Shown: piece by piece, positions 8,995 through 15,864 of the stretch
Position numbering within the stretch: the stretch's first letter is position 1
Layout: each line of letters opens with the position of its first letter
Origin: JBPYFK01 sp051984675
Lineage (GTDB): Bacteria; Actinomycetota; Actinomycetes; Mycobacteriales; Pseudonocardiaceae
Direction: 5' to 3'
Assembly (NCBI GenBank): GCA_051984675.1
Contig: JBPYFK010000066.1
Span: 1 to 25,654, forward strand
DNA length: 25,654 nucleotides
Translations under genes and position numbers: made by a program
Notes under the pieces: model-generated
The model's input: the letters and a program-made list of their open reading frames with translations, nothing else
Told to the model about the DNA's origin: nothing
Database searches by the model: none

Positions 8995-10552
8995 TTGCCG
9001 GTGCCTGGCCGCGCAACACGTACTTCTGGATCTTCCCGGTGGCGGTCTTGGGGAGCTGGTCGACAAAGCGGACCGCACTCGGGGCTTTGAAATGCGCCAA
9101 GTGGTCACGTGCGAAGGAGATCAAGTCCTGGTCGGTGGCAGTGGCACCGTGGGCCAGCACGACGAAGGCGTGCGGCGTCTCGCCCCACTTCTCGTGCGGC
9201 ATGCCCACGATCGCGACCTCCTCCACGGCGGGGTGGCGCAGAAGTACGCCTTCGACCTCGACCGAGGAGATGTTCTCCCCGCCGGAGACAATCACGTCCT
9301 TGATGCGATCGCGGATCTCCACGTAACCATCCGGGTGGGTGACCGCAGCGTCGCCGGTATGGAACCACCCGTCACCCATGACCTTCCGGGTCGCCTCCGG
9401 ATCCTCGTAGTAGCCGGCCATCACGACATTGCCGCGCACCACGATCTCCCCGATACTCTGCCCGTCCCACGGAACCTCCCGGCCGTCGTCGCTGACCACC
9501 TTCAGCTCACCCGAGGTGAGCAGCTCAACCCCCTGACGGGCCTTGATCACGGCGCGCTCCTGTCCGGACAGTCCGCCATGCTCGGGCTGGGGCTCACACA
9601 CGGTGATGAACGGCGCGGTCTCGGTCAGCCCGTAGACGTGGGTGACCTGCCAGCCGAACTCCTCCTCCAGACGCTCGATCGTCGCAGCCGCCGGGGGAGC
9701 GCCGGCGGTGACGACGTGCACGCCCGGGGGCACGCTGCTCCGCACCTCGGCGGGCGCGGCGGCCAACGAGATGAGCACCGTGGGCGCGGCGCACAGCCAG
9801 CTCACCCCCTCGCCACGGATCAGCCGGAACACCTCGGCGGGATCGACCTTGGGCAGACACACGTGTGTGGCTGCCGCCGCTGTCACCGTCCAGGTGTAGG
9901 TCCATCCGTTGGCGTGGAACATCGGCAGCGTCCACAAGTAGCGCTCACCCGTGCCCAGGCGCAGATGCAGCAGCGTACCCACCACGTTCATGTAGGCGTT
10001 ACGGTGGGTGATCATGACGCCCTTAGGGCGTGCGGTGGTACCACTGGTGTAGTTGATCGTCAGTAGGTCCGTTTCGGCGATCTCTGGCCTGGTGAACCGG
10101 GGACTCGCCTCCGCGGCCAGCGATTCGTACTCCTCCCAGCCCGCGCGTGCGCCCTCCAAGGCCACGAAATGCGTGACCCCCGTCAGCTGATCCCGCACTT
10201 GGTCAATGAGATCCAGCTGGTCGGCGTGCGCGCACACCACGGTCGAGCCCGAGTGGTTGACGATGTAGGCGATGTCCTCGGCGGACAGCCGGTAGTTGAT
10301 CGGAACCAGCACGGCTCCGAGCTGCGGCACAGCGTAGAACGACTCCAGCTGGGCGTGGGTGTTGGGCGCGACGTAGGCGACACGATCGCCCTTGGCCACA
10401 CCCATCCTCTCCAGCGCCGCGGACCACCGGTCACAGCGGTCGAAAAACTGCTCGTAGGTCAGCCGTAGCGGCCCGTCGACCACGGCTTGCCGTGCTCCGT
10501 GCAGCTTGCGGGTGCGCCGGGCAAACTCCAACGGTGTCAACGACACGTCCAC
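8981..10552 (-). CDS. AMP-dependent acyl-CoA synthetase (FadD-like)
   Basis: This 523-residue cytoplasmic enzyme belongs to the ANL superfamily. It activates a carboxylic acid with ATP to an acyl-adenylate and transfers it to CoA. The phosphate loop YTSGTTARPKGV is at 168-179, TLPMFHANGWT at about 208-218, YGLTET at 307-312, WFHTGD at 396-401, the hinge region DRIKDVIVSGGENISS at 415-430, and the catalytic lysine in KTATGKIQK at 507. All are intact. The MFHxNGW block resembles the medium-chain/short-chain or methylmercaptopropionate-type ligases, but the substrate cannot be assigned. Start GTG 10552 has AGGAGG 5 bases upstream. No beta-oxidation genes are adjacent. A MerR-type dyad lies about 97 bases upstream. 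Confidence 0.93.
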   Translation of the reverse strand: MDVSLTPLEFARRTRKLHGARQAVVDGPLRLTYEQFFDRCDRWSAALERMGVAKGDRVAYVAPNTHAQLESFYAVPQLGAVLVPINYRLSAEDIAYIVNHSGSTVVCAHADQLDLIDQVRDQLTGVTHFVALEGARAGWEEYESLAAEASPRFTRPEIAETDLLTINYTSGTTARPKGVMITHRNAYMNVVGTLLHLRLGTGERYLWTLPMFHANGWTYTWTVTAAAATHVCLPKVDPAEVFRLIRGEGVSWLCAAPTVLISLAAAPAEVRSSVPPGVHVVTAGAPPAAATIERLEEEFGWQVTHVYGLTETAPFITVCEPQPEHGGLSGQERAVIKARQGVELLTSGELKVVSDDGREVPWDGQSIGEIVVRGNVVMAGYYEDPEATRKVMGDGWFHTGDAAVTHPDGYVEIRDRIKDVIVSGGENISSVEVEGVLLRHPAVEEVAIVGMPHEKWGETPHAFVVLAHGATATDQDLISFARDHLAHFKAPSAVRFVDQLPKTATGKIQKYVLRGQAPAITRQ

Positions 10553-10648
10553 AACGGCCTCCTCGGGGATGGCATGGCGGCGATTACTCGCGTTGACGGC
10601 ACCCTGCTGGCGGGCCGTTGGGCGGTCAAGAGCGGGCGCTCGACTTCC

Positions 10649-10664
10649 CCCCTCACGTTAGGGG
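10649..10664 (-). promoter_or_regulatory. Candidate operator dyad upstream of acyl-CoA synthetase
   Basis: A 16-base palindrome (CCCCTCACGTTAGGGG on the plus strand) has only one mismatched pair. The CCT(N)ACGT(N)AGG form resembles operators of MerR-family regulators, some of which (LiuR-type) control acyl-CoA catabolism. It lies 97 bases from the GTG start. No MerR gene is in the window, so the regulator is unknown. Confidence 0.4.
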
Positions 10665-10702
10665 TGTGCAGGCACAGGCGACAGCAAGACCACTCGGCAT
10701 CC

Positions 10703-10845
10703 CGAGGTCGACGACGAGAGATCGCCCGCGCGCTGACCACCCTGTGGGGCGAGGTGAAACCGGCGACCTGGAACCGCAACCGCGCCGCCGATTTTCCCTC
10801 CTGGTGCACGCTTTCTGATCTGGCAAGGGGTTCGCCACTCCCTAA
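10703..10845 (+). pseudogene. Probable relic of a tyrosine-integrase N-terminal domain
   Basis: In the 573-base gap between the acyl-CoA synthetase start and the CheB stop, one plus frame reads IARALTTLWGEVKPATWNRN followed by RAA and, after some drift, PSWC. The TLWG-x6-TWNRNRAA-x-SW block recalls the core-binding (SAM-like) domain of actinobacterial site-specific integrases. No catalytic R-H-R-Y residues follow, and the sequence soon becomes unrelated. The call rests on a short block and is tentative. Confidence 0.4.
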
Positions 10846-11009
10846 TGGAAGCGCGCACGACCCGACATCCGATAAGCAGTCTTGCCCCTGCCGTCAGGGT
10901 GAGGCTCCGATCACGAGGGAGAGCTCGGGCGGCTCACATGATCCGGCGGATGCCTCGCTCCTGGCGGTGAAAAATCTACTGGCTGCGGGACAGACAACCC
11001 GAGCCGGTC

Positions 11010-11125
11010 TCGAGGTTCACCACGTTGCTGGGCATTCCACGCCGGACCTATACCGTTGGTGGGCTCGGGCACGGCAGGCACGAGCGAAGGGGCCGTGGCC
11101 GGCCCCGGCCTCAGCGTCTGGTGTG
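11010..11125 (+). pseudogene. Probable relic of a transposase N-terminal helix-turn-helix
   Basis: One plus frame reads TLLGIPRRTY and, after a frame change at about 11050, an adjacent frame reads YRWWARARQARAKGPWPAP. Joined, this recalls the LGIPRxTYYRW-ARA-KGPWP block of IS3/IS481-type transposases that precedes their integrase core. The core itself is absent, and the convergent CheB gene begins at once. No terminal inverted repeats were found. Confidence 0.4.
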
Positions 11126-11728
11126 TCATGAGGTTTGGCCTGCGGCGAGATCACTGAGCTTCGCCGCGATCTCGTGCAGCGGGAGCACGAAATCCACCGA
11201 CGAGGTGTCTACCGCCGCCTTGGGCATCCCGTCGAACTCGGCCGAGTTGGGATCCTGCACGATCACGGTCCCGCCCTGCGCCTTGATCGCGTCTACCCCT
11301 GCGGCACCGTCGGTGCCGACACCCGTGAGCACGCAGGCAATCGCGGACGAGCCATAATCCTCGGCTACCGACTCGAACAACACATCGACCGAGGGACGCA
11401 CGGACCGCACGTCCTGATGCCGTGACAGCCTCAGTGTGTGATTCGCCCCGACAAGCAAATGACCGTCCGGCGGCGCGACATACACCGCACCGGGCTTGAT
11501 CTGCTCCTCGTGTTTCACCAACTTGACCGGCAGCGAACTGTGTCGGCTGAGCACATCATTGATGTCCGTCGTCTCACGGTCTCCACCGAGGTGCTGGGCG
11601 ACCACCACCGGGATGGGGAAATCCCGCGGCAATCCGCCCAGCAGTTCGAATAGTGCTGGTATCCCGCCCGCCGAGCAGCCGATGCCTACGATCTGGGGCA
11701 ATTTCGCCACACGGTCGAGCGTACTCAC
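11126..11728 (-). CDS. Stand-alone CheB-type protein-glutamate methylesterase domain
   Basis: This 200-residue protein consists only of the CheB catalytic domain. The expected triad is present: Ser19 in GCSAGG, His46 in VAQHLGG, and Asp140 in GVGTDGAAG, with AVYVAPPDGHLL at 81-92. In classical chemotaxis CheB removes methyl groups from receptor glutamates and carries an N-terminal receiver domain that gates it. Here that domain is missing, and no CheA, CheW, CheR or receptor gene is nearby, so the natural target is unknown and activity may be unregulated. Start GTG 11728 has only a distant GGAG (about 13 bases). An in-frame GTG at 11710 is an alternative. A 6-bp hairpin with TCTT loop (11756-11771) lies just upstream. 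Confidence 0.9.
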   Translation of the reverse strand: MSTLDRVAKLPQIVGIGCSAGGIPALFELLGGLPRDFPIPVVVAQHLGGDRETTDINDVLSRHSSLPVKLVKHEEQIKPGAVYVAPPDGHLLVGANHTLRLSRHQDVRSVRPSVDVLFESVAEDYGSSAIACVLTGVGTDGAAGVDAIKAQGGTVIVQDPNSAEFDGMPKAAVDTSSVDFVLPLHEIAAKLSDLAAGQTS

Positions 11729-11840
11729 TAGCCGGCGTCCGCTCCCCTTTCGCGGAGCCCGTCTTCGGGCTTCCCGAGCCGCCTGGGTTTCATGCCCCGC
11801 CTGGGCGTGGGGGTGGGTGGGGGGAACGCAAGATCCCCTA

Positions 11841-11900
11841 CCGCTGAAAACTACCGCACCGGCAGGGGCGTAGCCCCGCGATTCTGCCGCTGAAAACTAC
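11841..11900. repeat. 14-base direct repeat flanking a nested hairpin
   Basis: CCGCTGAAAACTAC occurs at 11841-11854 and again at 11887-11900. Between the copies lies a nested palindrome: outer arms CGGCAG/CTGCCG (11860-11865, 11884-11889) and inner arms GGGGC/GCCCC (11865-11869, 11873-11877) with a GTA loop. The motif GCTGAAAACT resembles repeated transposase sites at the ends of some actinobacterial insertion sequences of IS21 type, and a transposase relic is adjacent. Its origin is not proven. Confidence 0.55.
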
Positions 11901-11919
11901 GGAGGTGCAGCCGAGCCGT

Positions 11920-12090
11920 GCCCACCCGGCGACGCCGAACGACGGCGGCAGCCATCGCCAGGTGCACACGCTGGTGAGCACATACACGATCGCTGTGAAG
12001 AATGCGTACATCCGTTGGCTCCCGACCGCCGCCCAGTGGGCGCGGTGAGAGCTCGTCGAACGCCCCGACGACCAGCTCCACCCACCGCAG
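11920..12090 (-). pseudogene. Relic of an IS5-type transposase N-terminus
   Basis: On the minus strand one frame reads RWVELVVGAFDEL, then RPLGGGREPTDVR. A neighbouring frame then reads FFTAIVYVLTSVCTWRWLPP and SFGV. Together they reproduce the N-terminal domain of IS5-family transposases (GGGRxPTDxRAVFTAIVYVLTSGCxWRxLPPSFGV) with a frameshift near 12017. The catalytic DDE part is gone. The relic borders the direct-repeat structure. Confidence 0.68.
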
Positions 12091-12297
12091 CCTAAACAAT
12101 CTTGATCCACAGGTATTGACAATGCCTCGTCGTTGGTCGACGCATATCAGTTTGATCGTGAGAGCGAGGGAGAGCACTGGCAAACTGTGCCACCGCCGGT
12201 CTCGGCCGGAAACGCGGAAGCTCCTGAATGGCGGGCCTGCAGCGTGCCCCTCTCAGTGATCGGGACCAAGATCCGAATCGACTACGGCGTGACCATA

Positions 12298-12309
12298 ACT
12301 CGATCGAGT
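12298..12309. promoter_or_regulatory. Perfect 12-base palindrome upstream of the esterase
   Basis: ACTCGATCGAGT is fully self-complementary and ends 45 bases before the ATG at 12355. This distance suits an operator overlapping the promoter or 5' leader. No regulator is assigned. Confidence 0.35.
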
Positions 12310-12354
12310 CGTTGTAGCTCAGAGCAGCGACGGCTGATCTAGTGGAGGGGCCGC

Positions 12355-14628
12355 ATGTGGGCACGGGTAGGAGCATCGCGCCGACCGGTTGGCGCTGTGG
12401 TCGCCGTCATCACGTCGTGCGTTGTGGTGACTGCGGCTGCCGTTCCTGGCTTGGCGGCGTCATCACCAGGTAGCGGTTCCTTGGACACTAATCCTTCGCC
12501 GCGTCCGGGCCCGGGCCTTCTGTACCAGCCACCAGCCACCGCGCCGCAACTGACCAACAGCGGGGTCTGGCAGGCACCGCCGATCCTGGTTTCCGGGGCC
12601 AGCGCCTACCGTCAGGGCGAGTATCTCTACCAGGACTTTCTGTATGACGACCACGGCCCGCACGAGATGTCTGACCCCACCGATGCGCGGGGAAACGGCG
12701 ACACGTTCTCCAAACCCAATGGCACCTACACCTATCCGACCGCGCCTGGCTACGCGAACAATGCGGCGGACCTGGTTGAGTTGCGGGTGAAACCGCAGGC
12801 CCAATCGACCACGTTCCGCGTCACCCTCAACACCCTCGAGAATACGCAACTTCCGGCCTTCTCTATCGCGATCGGCGGCACGCCAGGTCGCGCGTTCCCG
12901 TTCCCTTACGGGGCCAATGTCACGGCTCCTGCGGACATCTTCCTGACCGTGCATCCCGATGGCCACGGGATGGTTGCGGATCTGGTGAATGCCGCCGACG
13001 GGCGGCCGGTACAAGGGCCCACGCCTCAGGTTCGCGTCGACACCTCCCGCCGGCAGATCGAAGTCGACGTTGCCCACCAGGCCTGGACACCGGGGCAGAA
13101 CACGGTGCGATTAGCAGCCGGGGTGGGCCTGTGGGATGGGGCGCATCATCGATACCTGTTACCGCAGGCGGTGGCGGACGCGACCCATCCAGGCGGAGGC
13201 GGCACCGCACAGCATCCCGCCGGGTTCTTCAACGTCGCGTTCCGCAACCGTGAACCGCTGCCCTCGGTCACCGCTGGCCCTGACGCGGTCAGCAATGCCG
13301 CGTGGTGGCGCGATCAGCAGCAAGGAAACGCGTTGGCACGCGGTGATATCTCGTCGTTCTTCGCGGACATCGACTTCGGCAAGCTCACTCGGAAGGCATG
13401 GGACGACTCCGACGTCCCGGCCAGCGGTGCCATAGACCGGATTTTGCCCAGCCACTTTGAGCCGTCGCAGGGCGCCGACTTCTCCCACGAATGCGGGTTC
13501 CAGGGCGCATCGGCACCCGGCACGTGTGTGCCCGAGTACCGAGGTCAGCTCCAGCCGTACGCGATCTACATTCCCAGCGGGCGGCAACCGATGAACGGTT
13601 ATGGCACAACACTGCTGCTGCATTCTCTGTCGGCGAACTACAACCAATACTCCGGCAGCCGCAACCAGGAACAGTTCGGTGAGCGGGCCGAACCTTCCGT
13701 GATCATCACGCCCGAAGCCCGCGGCCCTGACCAGTTCTACCGGGGTCTGGGTGCGGCTGACGTGTTCGAGGCGTGGGCCGACGTCGCACGGCACTACCGA
13801 CTCGATCCCGCCCACACGGACATCACCGGCTATTCGATGGGCGGTATGGGGACGTTCCAGCTCGGCACCCAGTTCCCTGACCTGTTCGCCCGGGCGCAAC
13901 CCACGGTCGGTTTTGGAACCAACAATGATGTGCTGCCATCGCTGCGTAACCTGCCAGTACTGATGTGGAACAACGCGGCCGACGAGCTGGTCAACCCGGC
14001 CCTCTACGAGCAGAACGCCTCGACGCTGGCCAAGCTCGGTTACCGCTACACGCTCGACGTTTTCCAGCCGTGTGCCAACCCGAACTGCTCGCCGCTGTTT
14101 CCGAACCATCTCGAACTCGCCGTCAACGATCAGTACGCACCAGCCGCGGCTTTCCTCGGCACGGCGACGGTGCACCCGAACCCTCCGCACGTCACATATG
14201 TTGTCGACACGGCATGGAACCGGCCAGAACTCGGTCTCGTCGCCGACCACGCCTACTGGTTTTCCGGTCTGACCCTGCGCGACAGCTTGCGCACCGGTTC
14301 TACTGGCGACCCGGAAGGCAAGATCGACGGGCTCTCGCGCGGCTTCGGCCTCGGAGATCCAGCCGCGATCGCGGCACAACCAAGCACGGGCACGCTCACC
14401 GGAGGCAACCTCGGGCCACTGCTATTCGGCCAAACCGGCACCAGCTGGGGCCCGACGCCACCCGCGGTCCGTGGCGACGAGATCGACATCACCGCCACCA
14501 ACATCGCCACCGCGTCGGTCGACGTGCAGCGAGCCCATGTCGATTGCAACGTCACCCTGCATATCACCACAGACGGACCCATAACGGTCAACCTGCCAGG
14601 ATGCCACCGAGCCGTCCATGCCGGGTAG
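12355..14628 (+). CDS. Secreted esterase with glucodextranase-type beta domain
   Basis: This 757-residue protein starts with an export signal (RR near 9-10, hydrophobic 11-32, likely cleavage near GLAA-S at 35-36). Residues about 70-300 resemble the C-terminal binding module of glucodextranase (QDFLYDDHGP, NGTYTYPT, DLVELRVKP), which is linked to surface-bound carbohydrate enzymes. Residues about 390-600 form an alpha/beta hydrolase: nucleophile Ser494 in GYSMGGMG, Asp543 in NAADELV, and His585 in FPNHLEL, an order seen in esterases and S9-like peptidases. It probably hydrolyses an ester or peptide outside the cell while bound to a polysaccharide. The C-terminal 100 residues are a further beta-rich part. 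GGAGGGG before ATG 12355 supports the start. No operon partner follows on this strand. Confidence 0.85.
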   Translation: MWARVGASRRPVGAVVAVITSCVVVTAAAVPGLAASSPGSGSLDTNPSPRPGPGLLYQPPATAPQLTNSGVWQAPPILVSGASAYRQGEYLYQDFLYDDHGPHEMSDPTDARGNGDTFSKPNGTYTYPTAPGYANNAADLVELRVKPQAQSTTFRVTLNTLENTQLPAFSIAIGGTPGRAFPFPYGANVTAPADIFLTVHPDGHGMVADLVNAADGRPVQGPTPQVRVDTSRRQIEVDVAHQAWTPGQNTVRLAAGVGLWDGAHHRYLLPQAVADATHPGGGGTAQHPAGFFNVAFRNREPLPSVTAGPDAVSNAAWWRDQQQGNALARGDISSFFADIDFGKLTRKAWDDSDVPASGAIDRILPSHFEPSQGADFSHECGFQGASAPGTCVPEYRGQLQPYAIYIPSGRQPMNGYGTTLLLHSLSANYNQYSGSRNQEQFGERAEPSVIITPEARGPDQFYRGLGAADVFEAWADVARHYRLDPAHTDITGYSMGGMGTFQLGTQFPDLFARAQPTVGFGTNNDVLPSLRNLPVLMWNNAADELVNPALYEQNASTLAKLGYRYTLDVFQPCANPNCSPLFPNHLELAVNDQYAPAAAFLGTATVHPNPPHVTYVVDTAWNRPELGLVADHAYWFSGLTLRDSLRTGSTGDPEGKIDGLSRGFGLGDPAAIAAQPSTGTLTGGNLGPLLFGQTGTSWGPTPPAVRGDEIDITATNIATASVDVQRAHVDCNVTLHITTDGPITVNLPGCHRAVHAG

Positions 14629-14840
14629 ACGGCGCGGAGCACTGCTGCGTGCCCGGACGGACCCGGCGTGGACGGCCGTAAACTCCTGATGAACCCCGGC
14701 GAGCAGGCCAGGAAAGGAAAAACGCGTTGATCCACAGCTCGTCGAGGTGATGCCGCCACGTGTCAGCCAGTGCGAACGACGTCGGAGGCGCCTGAGGCCG
14801 CAAGGGATTATAGCGGTCCTGCGATGCCGTCGTTGTGGCT

Positions 14841-15359
14841 CTACCGGGCCCTGAAGGGTGTCAAAACTCCGATCAGGCCGCAGATCTGGGCGTTTCCCGT
14901 GGCGGCCGAGAGGGTGTGATCGGGCGCGACGTGGTACTTGTGGAGCAGTCCGCCGAGTACCCGGCGGCGCCGAACTTCCGCGGTCGGCAATGGGATGACG
15001 TTGAGTTCGTCGTCTGGGGCTCGCAGCTCAAGGCTGCGGTGGGCGCGGCCGGTGTTGTAGTGCTCGGCGTACTCGCGGAGCACGGCACGCAGCTGCCGTT
15101 CGCCGATGATGAGAAGGCGGTCGGTGCATTCGGCGCGAAGGGTGCGTATCCACCGCTCCGCGAAGGAGTTCGACCGGGGGCTCTGCGGTGGCGTCGGGAT
15201 CGCCTCGATGTCGTTGCCGACGAAGACGGCGTCGAAGGCGATGGTGAACTTGGCATCGCGATCGCGGATGAAGAACCGGAAACGAGTGGCTCTGTCTCCC
15301 AGGTCCATCAGCAGATTCCAGGCGAGCTGTGTTACCCAGTCACCGGTCGGATGTGCACC
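14841..15359 (-). pseudogene. 5'-truncated rve-type (DDE) transposase
   Basis: The minus frame ends at 14841. From about 15359 it encodes the second half of an integrase-core transposase: AHPTGDWVTQ, then GDRATRFRFFIRDRDAKF with the second catalytic Asp, PRSNSFAERWIRT with the catalytic Glu, and EYAEHYNTGRAHRSL. The first catalytic Asp and the N-terminal DNA-binding part are missing. The open frame continues to 15725, but those residues are antisense to the DUF1622 gene and unrelated. The element therefore looks inactive. The break lies at or within a few bases of the DUF1622 start. IS3/IS481-like is the best family guess. Confidence 0.85.
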
Positions 15360-15360
15360 G

Positions 15361-15722
15361 GTGGAGCTCCAACACGTCGCGGAGCTCGTGGGGAAGGGCG
15401 TCGATGCCGCCGGTGTGCCCACGATTGTCGTGGGAGCGCTCGTCGCGATTCTCGGCGCAGTCGCCCGGCTCCCGCGTCGGCAGGGAGGCGTGTACCGCTC
15501 CTTCCGCCGCCGACTCGGCCAATCGATCCTGCTCGGGCTTGAATTTCTCGTCGCCGGCGACATCATCCGGACCGTCGCCGTCTCACCGACGTACCAGAGC
15601 GTCGGTGTGCTCGCCGTCATCGTGGCGATCCGGACGTTGCTCAGCTTCTCCTTCGAACTGGAGATCACCGGACAATGCCCTGGCAGAAGACGGCCAAGGC
15701 GGCAGCCGAAACTCGCGAGTGA
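15361..15722 (+). pseudogene. DUF1622 membrane protein, frameshifted near the C-terminus
   Basis: From GTG 15361 the frame reads MELQHVAELVGKGVDAAGVP, a membrane segment (TIVVGALVAILGAVARL), a basic loop, then LGQSILLGLEFLVAGDIIRT and a last hydrophobic segment to SFELEITGQ. This is the DUF1622 family, small integral membrane proteins of unknown function, about 120 residues long. Near 15676 one base appears lost. The family ending (PWQKTAKAAAETRE and TGA at 15720-15722) lies in the next frame, while the original frame runs on with junk. Only about 15 residues are affected, so the product might still work. The start abuts the transposase remnant, and no native ribosome site is visible. Confidence 0.78.
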
Positions 15723-15804
15723 CACGCACGGTGACCCGGCTCTTCGACCAGGCCACGGAATGACCCCTTGCGCTACCAGCGCTACGTCGCGGACCCACCG
15801 AAGC

Positions 15805-15847
15805 AGAGGGCCCCTGAACGGCGGTGAAGCCGTCCAGGGGCCTTCTT
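15805..15847. terminator. Strong hairpin between convergent genes
   Basis: GGCCCCTG (15809-15816) plus ACGGC pairs with GCCGT plus CAGGGGCC (15835-15842): 13 pairs, one mismatch, 6-base loop. TTCTT follows on the plus side. It lies 18 bases past the phosphoesterase gene stop (minus) and downstream of the DUF1622 gene (plus), so it probably serves both. Confidence 0.8.
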
Positions 15848-15864
15848 GGTGTGATCAGCCTACA

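Larger units (their letters stand above)
10553..11125. other. Gene-poor gap with mobile-element relics
   Basis: Apart from the operator dyad at 10649-10664 and the two probable relics of integrase and transposase, no intact gene is seen. A plus-strand frame spanning most of the gap (10487-11131) is not a single family. It strings together the relics and part of the antisense of the acyl-CoA synthetase. Confidence 0.55.
11729..12354. other. Gene-poor gap with repeat structure and transposase relic
   Basis: These 626 bases hold no intact gene. They contain a hairpin (AGCCCG/CGGGCT, 11756-11771), a 14-base direct repeat flanking a nested hairpin (11841-11900), a minus-strand transposase relic (about 11920-12090), a perfect 12-base palindrome at 12298-12309, and the ribosome site of the esterase (GGAGGGG just before 12355). 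Confidence 0.7.

Noticed and set aside
11821..12122. CRISPR-like repeat spacing in the CCGCTGAAAACTAC copies
   Set aside because: Only two copies occur, the interval is itself a palindrome, and no cas gene is present. An insertion-sequence end fits better.
12305..12345. Stretch with GTAGCTCAGAGC like a tRNA D-arm
   Set aside because: No anticodon stem or acceptor stem pairs with it, and it lies in the leader of the esterase gene.
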